This document shows positions 5,991 through 8,207 of a DNA stretch of 8,207 nt, one piece after another. The stretch lies in assembly GCA_030595525.1 (NCBI GenBank), contig JAUVDD010000059.1, forward strand, positions 1 through 8,207, read 5' to 3'. How positions within the stretch are numbered: the stretch's first letter is position 1; every line of letters begins with the position of its first letter. The notes beneath the pieces were generated by a model that worked only from the letters and a program-made list of their open reading frames with translations, ran no database searches and was not told where the DNA came from. Source of the DNA: Puniceicoccales bacterium. GTDB lineage: Bacteria > Verrucomicrobiota > Verrucomicrobiia > Opitutales > Oceanipulchritudinaceae. The position numbers and the translations under genes were made by a program.

Positions 5991-6743
5991 ATGAAAGCAT
6001 TACTGGAGTTATTTGAATGGATCGGATCTGGCGTACAGATGGCATTGAAAACCATGAGCTACATTCCGAGCCTGCCCCGGCAGTGGAAGCGGCTACTCGA
6101 GCAATGCCTGTTCATGGGCTACGCAACGGTCCCGCTGGTTGCCATATTGAGCTTTTTCATTGGAGCGGTGCTGGCCTTGCAGATTGGCTACAGTATTATG
6201 GATTTTGGGGCCAAGCAATATATCGGAACCATCATCGGGTTATCGATGGTGCGGGAACTCTCCCCGGTGATGACAGCGATCATGGTTACGGGACGTGTGG
6301 GTTCCGCTGTTACAGCTGAACTGGCTTCAATGAAAGTCTATCAGGAAGTGGACGCGCTGCGGACAATGAACATTCCCCCGGAGCGTTTTCTGGTTTTGCC
6401 AAGATTGGCTGCAATTGTCCTGGTCATACCTGTCCTTCTGATTGTATCGGTCGTGACTGGATGGATTGGTGGACAGGTCGTCTGTGAGTATGTCGATTGG
6501 ATCGATCTGAGTTCCGATCTCTATTACAATTCATTGAAATCCTTCATAAAAATAGACGACCTGACTGACGGCCTGATCAAGGCGGAGCTTTTTGGGGTTG
6601 GGATCTTACTAATCTCCAGCCATCTTGGGCTCAGGACCTCGGGTGGACCACGCGAGATTGGGGCAGCAGTCACCCGCGCAGTCGTCGTCTGTATTATCTT
6701 CGTCCTGATCTTCGATTACTTTATCACTAACATTCTCATATAG
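5991..6743 (+). CDS. mlaE: MlaE/YrbE-type permease of the MCE phospholipid ABC transporter
   Basis: Inner-membrane permease subunit of the Mla (maintenance of lipid asymmetry) class of ABC transporter, which together with MlaF and MlaD shuttles phospholipids between inner and outer membranes. The 250 residues are near the usual length. An N-terminal amphipathic region (1-40) is followed by hydrophobic spans at about 45-68, 78-100, 136-160, 197-212 and 226-248. The family hallmark is clear: RELSPVMTAIMVTGRVGSAV (88-107), followed by TAELASMKVYQEVDALRTM (108-126), in which YQEVDAL replaces the common EQIDAL. This is the cytoplasmic coupling region that contacts the ATPase. The ATG at 5991 has a strong Shine-Dalgarno. 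The gene follows the WP-repeat gene by 13 bp and precedes mlaF by 8 bp, so it is operonic. I am confident of the family. Transport direction cannot be read from sequence. Confidence 0.94.
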   Translation: MKALLELFEWIGSGVQMALKTMSYIPSLPRQWKRLLEQCLFMGYATVPLVAILSFFIGAVLALQIGYSIMDFGAKQYIGTIIGLSMVRELSPVMTAIMVTGRVGSAVTAELASMKVYQEVDALRTMNIPPERFLVLPRLAAIVLVIPVLLIVSVVTGWIGGQVVCEYVDWIDLSSDLYYNSLKSFIKIDDLTDGLIKAELFGVGILLISSHLGLRTSGGPREIGAAVTRAVVVCIIFVLIFDYFITNILI

Positions 6744-6751
6744 GAAAAACC

Positions 6752-7537
6752 ATGGAATCAACAGTTACAGTCGAGCCCGTTTCGGTTTCCATTGAGAACC
6801 TTTACAAGTCCTTCGGTGAGCAGAAGGTGCTTCGAGGCGTATCCTTTGACGTGAAACCCGGAGAGATCTTCGCCCTGATGGGGCCCAGTGGTTCCGGGAA
6901 ATCCGTCTTGATGCGGCACCTGGTAGCATTGGAGCAAGCCGATGAGGGAGAGGTTCTAATCGGTGGAGAACCGGCAGACGATCCCGGTACGCAAGGAAAC
7001 ATCCGGACCGCCATGGTTTTTCAGGCAGGTGCCTTATTTAATTCCATGACGGTCTACGACAATCTGGCTCTGTATCCGCGCGAGCACCGGTTATACAGTG
7101 AAACGGTCATTTGGGAAAAGGTTACTTCGGTCATGCGGGCCTTATCCATCGAGGGCGCAGGTCGCAAAATCCCTGCTGAATTATCCGGGGGGATGAAAAA
7201 ACGAGTTTCTGTGGCGCGAGCCATCATCATGGAACCACAGTTGATCCTCTACGATGAGCCGACCTCTGAGCTGGATCCGATTCTGGCAGCAACAACTACG
7301 GAACTCATCGCCACGATCGCACGGGAAACGGGTGCCACCAGCCTTGTTGTCACCCATGACCGCAATTTGGCACTGTCCATTGCTGATCGGATGGCTCTGC
7401 TGATGGACGGAAAACTAGTCTTTCGGGGAACTCCCGACGATTTGCGTAATAATAACGATCCTCAAGTGTTGGAGTTCATGAATCCGACAATTGATCCACT
7501 TAATCCAAGATTTAGAAAACAGGAGAACGACGTATGA
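6752..7537 (+). CDS. mlaF: MlaF-type ATP-binding subunit of the MCE phospholipid ABC transporter
   Basis: Cytoplasmic ATPase that powers the MlaE/MlaD complex. All ABC motifs are present in 261 residues: Walker A GPSGSGKS (44-51), Q-loop VFQAGALFNSMTVYDN (89-104), which with its GALF core is typical of the MlaF branch, signature LSGGMKKR (144-151), Walker B LILYDEP (164-170) and H-loop VVTHD (199-203). The D-loop region reads TSELDP (171-176), with Glu where Gly is the common residue (TSGLDP or TAGLDP). After about residue 241 comes a short tail, EFMNPTIDPLNPRFRKQ, that may contact a partner subunit, as the C-terminal extension of E. coli MlaF does in its dimer. Translation starts at ATG 6752. 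A GGAA overlapping the mlaE stop codon serves as its Shine-Dalgarno. The stop overlaps the mlaD start by 4 bp (ATGA), pointing to translational coupling. Confidence 0.94.
   Translation: MESTVTVEPVSVSIENLYKSFGEQKVLRGVSFDVKPGEIFALMGPSGSGKSVLMRHLVALEQADEGEVLIGGEPADDPGTQGNIRTAMVFQAGALFNSMTVYDNLALYPREHRLYSETVIWEKVTSVMRALSIEGAGRKIPAELSGGMKKRVSVARAIIMEPQLILYDEPTSELDPILAATTTELIATIARETGATSLVVTHDRNLALSIADRMALLMDGKLVFRGTPDDLRNNNDPQVLEFMNPTIDPLNPRFRKQENDV
7521..7526 (+). promoter_or_regulatory. Shine-Dalgarno of mlaD inside mlaF
   Basis: AGGAGA lies inside the last codons of mlaF, seven bases before the mlaD ATG at 7534. The start codon overlaps the mlaF stop as ATGA. This fixes the mlaD start and favours coupled translation of ATPase and substrate-binding subunit. 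Confidence 0.75.
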
Positions 7538-8207
7538 ACCAAACATTCCAATCTATTCGAGTGGGCATCTTTTTTGTCCTCGGTGTTATATTGATCTATG
7601 CGGTCTACACGGTGATTGGCACTCGCCAATTTGCTAGCGAGACCGGCTATTCCGTTATCGCGGAATTTGATGATGTCCGGACGATTACAACGGGTTCGGA
7701 TGTCCGCATGGCCGGAGTCCGGGTCGGGGAAGTATCAGGAGCCGGTTTGTCAAAGGGGCGAGGGCAGGTTACCCTGAGAATTGACGAGACGGTGGAGATC
7801 CCGGTTGATTCCGTGGCACAGATTGCCATGTCGAGTTTGCTTGGGCAGCACTACATCGCCATCGACTATGGTAATGAAACTGAAGTTCTCACCGATGGTG
7901 CGGAAATTATGGCAGATGCCGGGCCAGATTTTAACGAGATCCTGGAGGAAGTGCAGCAACTCGGCGAAAAGCTCAACAAGATGGCCGATGGTTTTGCCGG
8001 ACTTGACGGTTCGGGAATGGGTGAGCTGTTCAGCAACCTTAATGGATTAGTGGCTGATAACCGGAACCGGTTCGATAATGTCATGGGCAATCTGGAATCC
8101 ATTACCGCAAAACTTGACGATTCGAAAGGAACGCTGGGTAAGCTCATCAATGATGAGGAAATGTATAATGAATTGATGGGTGTGGTAACTGAACTAAAGT
8201 CAGCTTC
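7534..8207 (+). CDS. mlaD: MlaD-type MCE domain protein (3' end beyond window)
   Basis: Membrane-anchored periplasmic subunit of the Mla complex. MCE domains form hexameric rings through which phospholipid passes. The window shows 224 codons plus two bases, open at the right edge. Residues 9-29 are one transmembrane helix (VGIFFVLGVILIYAVYTVIG), in an N-in, C-out orientation. The MCE domain spans about 38-113, with GYSVIAEFDDVRTITTGSDV (38-57), then RMAGVRVGEVSGAGL (58-72) and SSLLGQHYIAIDYG (100-113), the hydrophobic pore-loop and strand region of the family. From about 132 on the chain turns helical (FNEILEEVQQLGEKLNKM), probably a coiled coil, and includes KGTLGKLINDEEMYNEL (198-214), a motif frequent in MCE proteins with long helical C-termini. 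E. coli MlaD is about 183 residues, so this is a longer type. No mlaC or mlaB is visible and may lie to the right. Confidence 0.93.
   Translation, partial: MNQTFQSIRVGIFFVLGVILIYAVYTVIGTRQFASETGYSVIAEFDDVRTITTGSDVRMAGVRVGEVSGAGLSKGRGQVTLRIDETVEIPVDSVAQIAMSSLLGQHYIAIDYGNETEVLTDGAEIMADAGPDFNEILEEVQQLGEKLNKMADGFAGLDGSGMGELFSNLNGLVADNRNRFDNVMGNLESITAKLDDSKGTLGKLINDEEMYNELMGVVTELKSA

Noticed and set aside
1..8207. CRISPR array, insertion sequence, prophage, integrase or defence genes
   Set aside because: No spaced direct repeats, transposase or phage-type proteins are seen; the gene content is housekeeping and envelope functions.

Overview
The window is about 8.2 kb of ordinary chromosomal sequence from a diderm (Gram-negative type) bacterium. 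The diderm call rests on an Mla/MCE phospholipid-transport operon at the right end and on secreted proteins with Sec-type signal peptides. G+C looks close to 50%. The style of the MCE cluster, the divergent RsmE and a low-complexity hexanucleotide repeat make me think of Verrucomicrobiota (Opitutae-like), but no phylogenetic marker here proves this; treat it as a guess.

The left two thirds hold five single genes on alternating strands. They are a fructosamine/ketosamine-3-kinase family protein (minus), a secreted endonuclease/exonuclease/phosphatase (EEP) family protein (plus), a low-molecular-weight protein-tyrosine phosphatase (minus), the 16S rRNA methyltransferase RsmE (plus) and the 16S rRNA methyltransferase RsmD (minus). 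The genes are packed very tightly. Two tail-to-tail pairs overlap at their stop codons (11 bp and 7 bp). The divergent gaps are only about 50, 74 and 126 bp. The two rRNA methyltransferases both act on the small subunit and sit tail to tail.

The right third (about 4.5 kb to the end) is one co-directional operon: a 467-residue signal-peptide protein of unknown function, then mlaE (permease), mlaF (ATPase) and mlaD (MCE substrate-binding protein, cut off by the window edge). Gaps are 13 bp and 8 bp, then a 4-bp ATGA overlap, each with a good Shine-Dalgarno. MlaE, MlaF and MlaD together would form the inner-membrane ABC complex that moves phospholipids between the inner and outer membranes.

The most interesting item is the first gene of that operon. 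Its protein is built from about twenty degenerate repeats of roughly 17-22 residues, most carrying an aromatic-proline-hydrophobic core (WPF, WPI, WPL, YPF, FPF, LPF). I do not recognise it as a named family. Its export signal, repeat architecture and place at the head of an MCE operon suggest an envelope protein that works with the lipid transporter. Secondary points are a 63-nt stretch without a single C on the plus strand containing a degenerate hexanucleotide repeat between the phosphatase gene and rsmE, a GC-rich imperfect palindrome at the left edge, and unusual residues in conserved motifs of RsmD, RsmE and MlaF.
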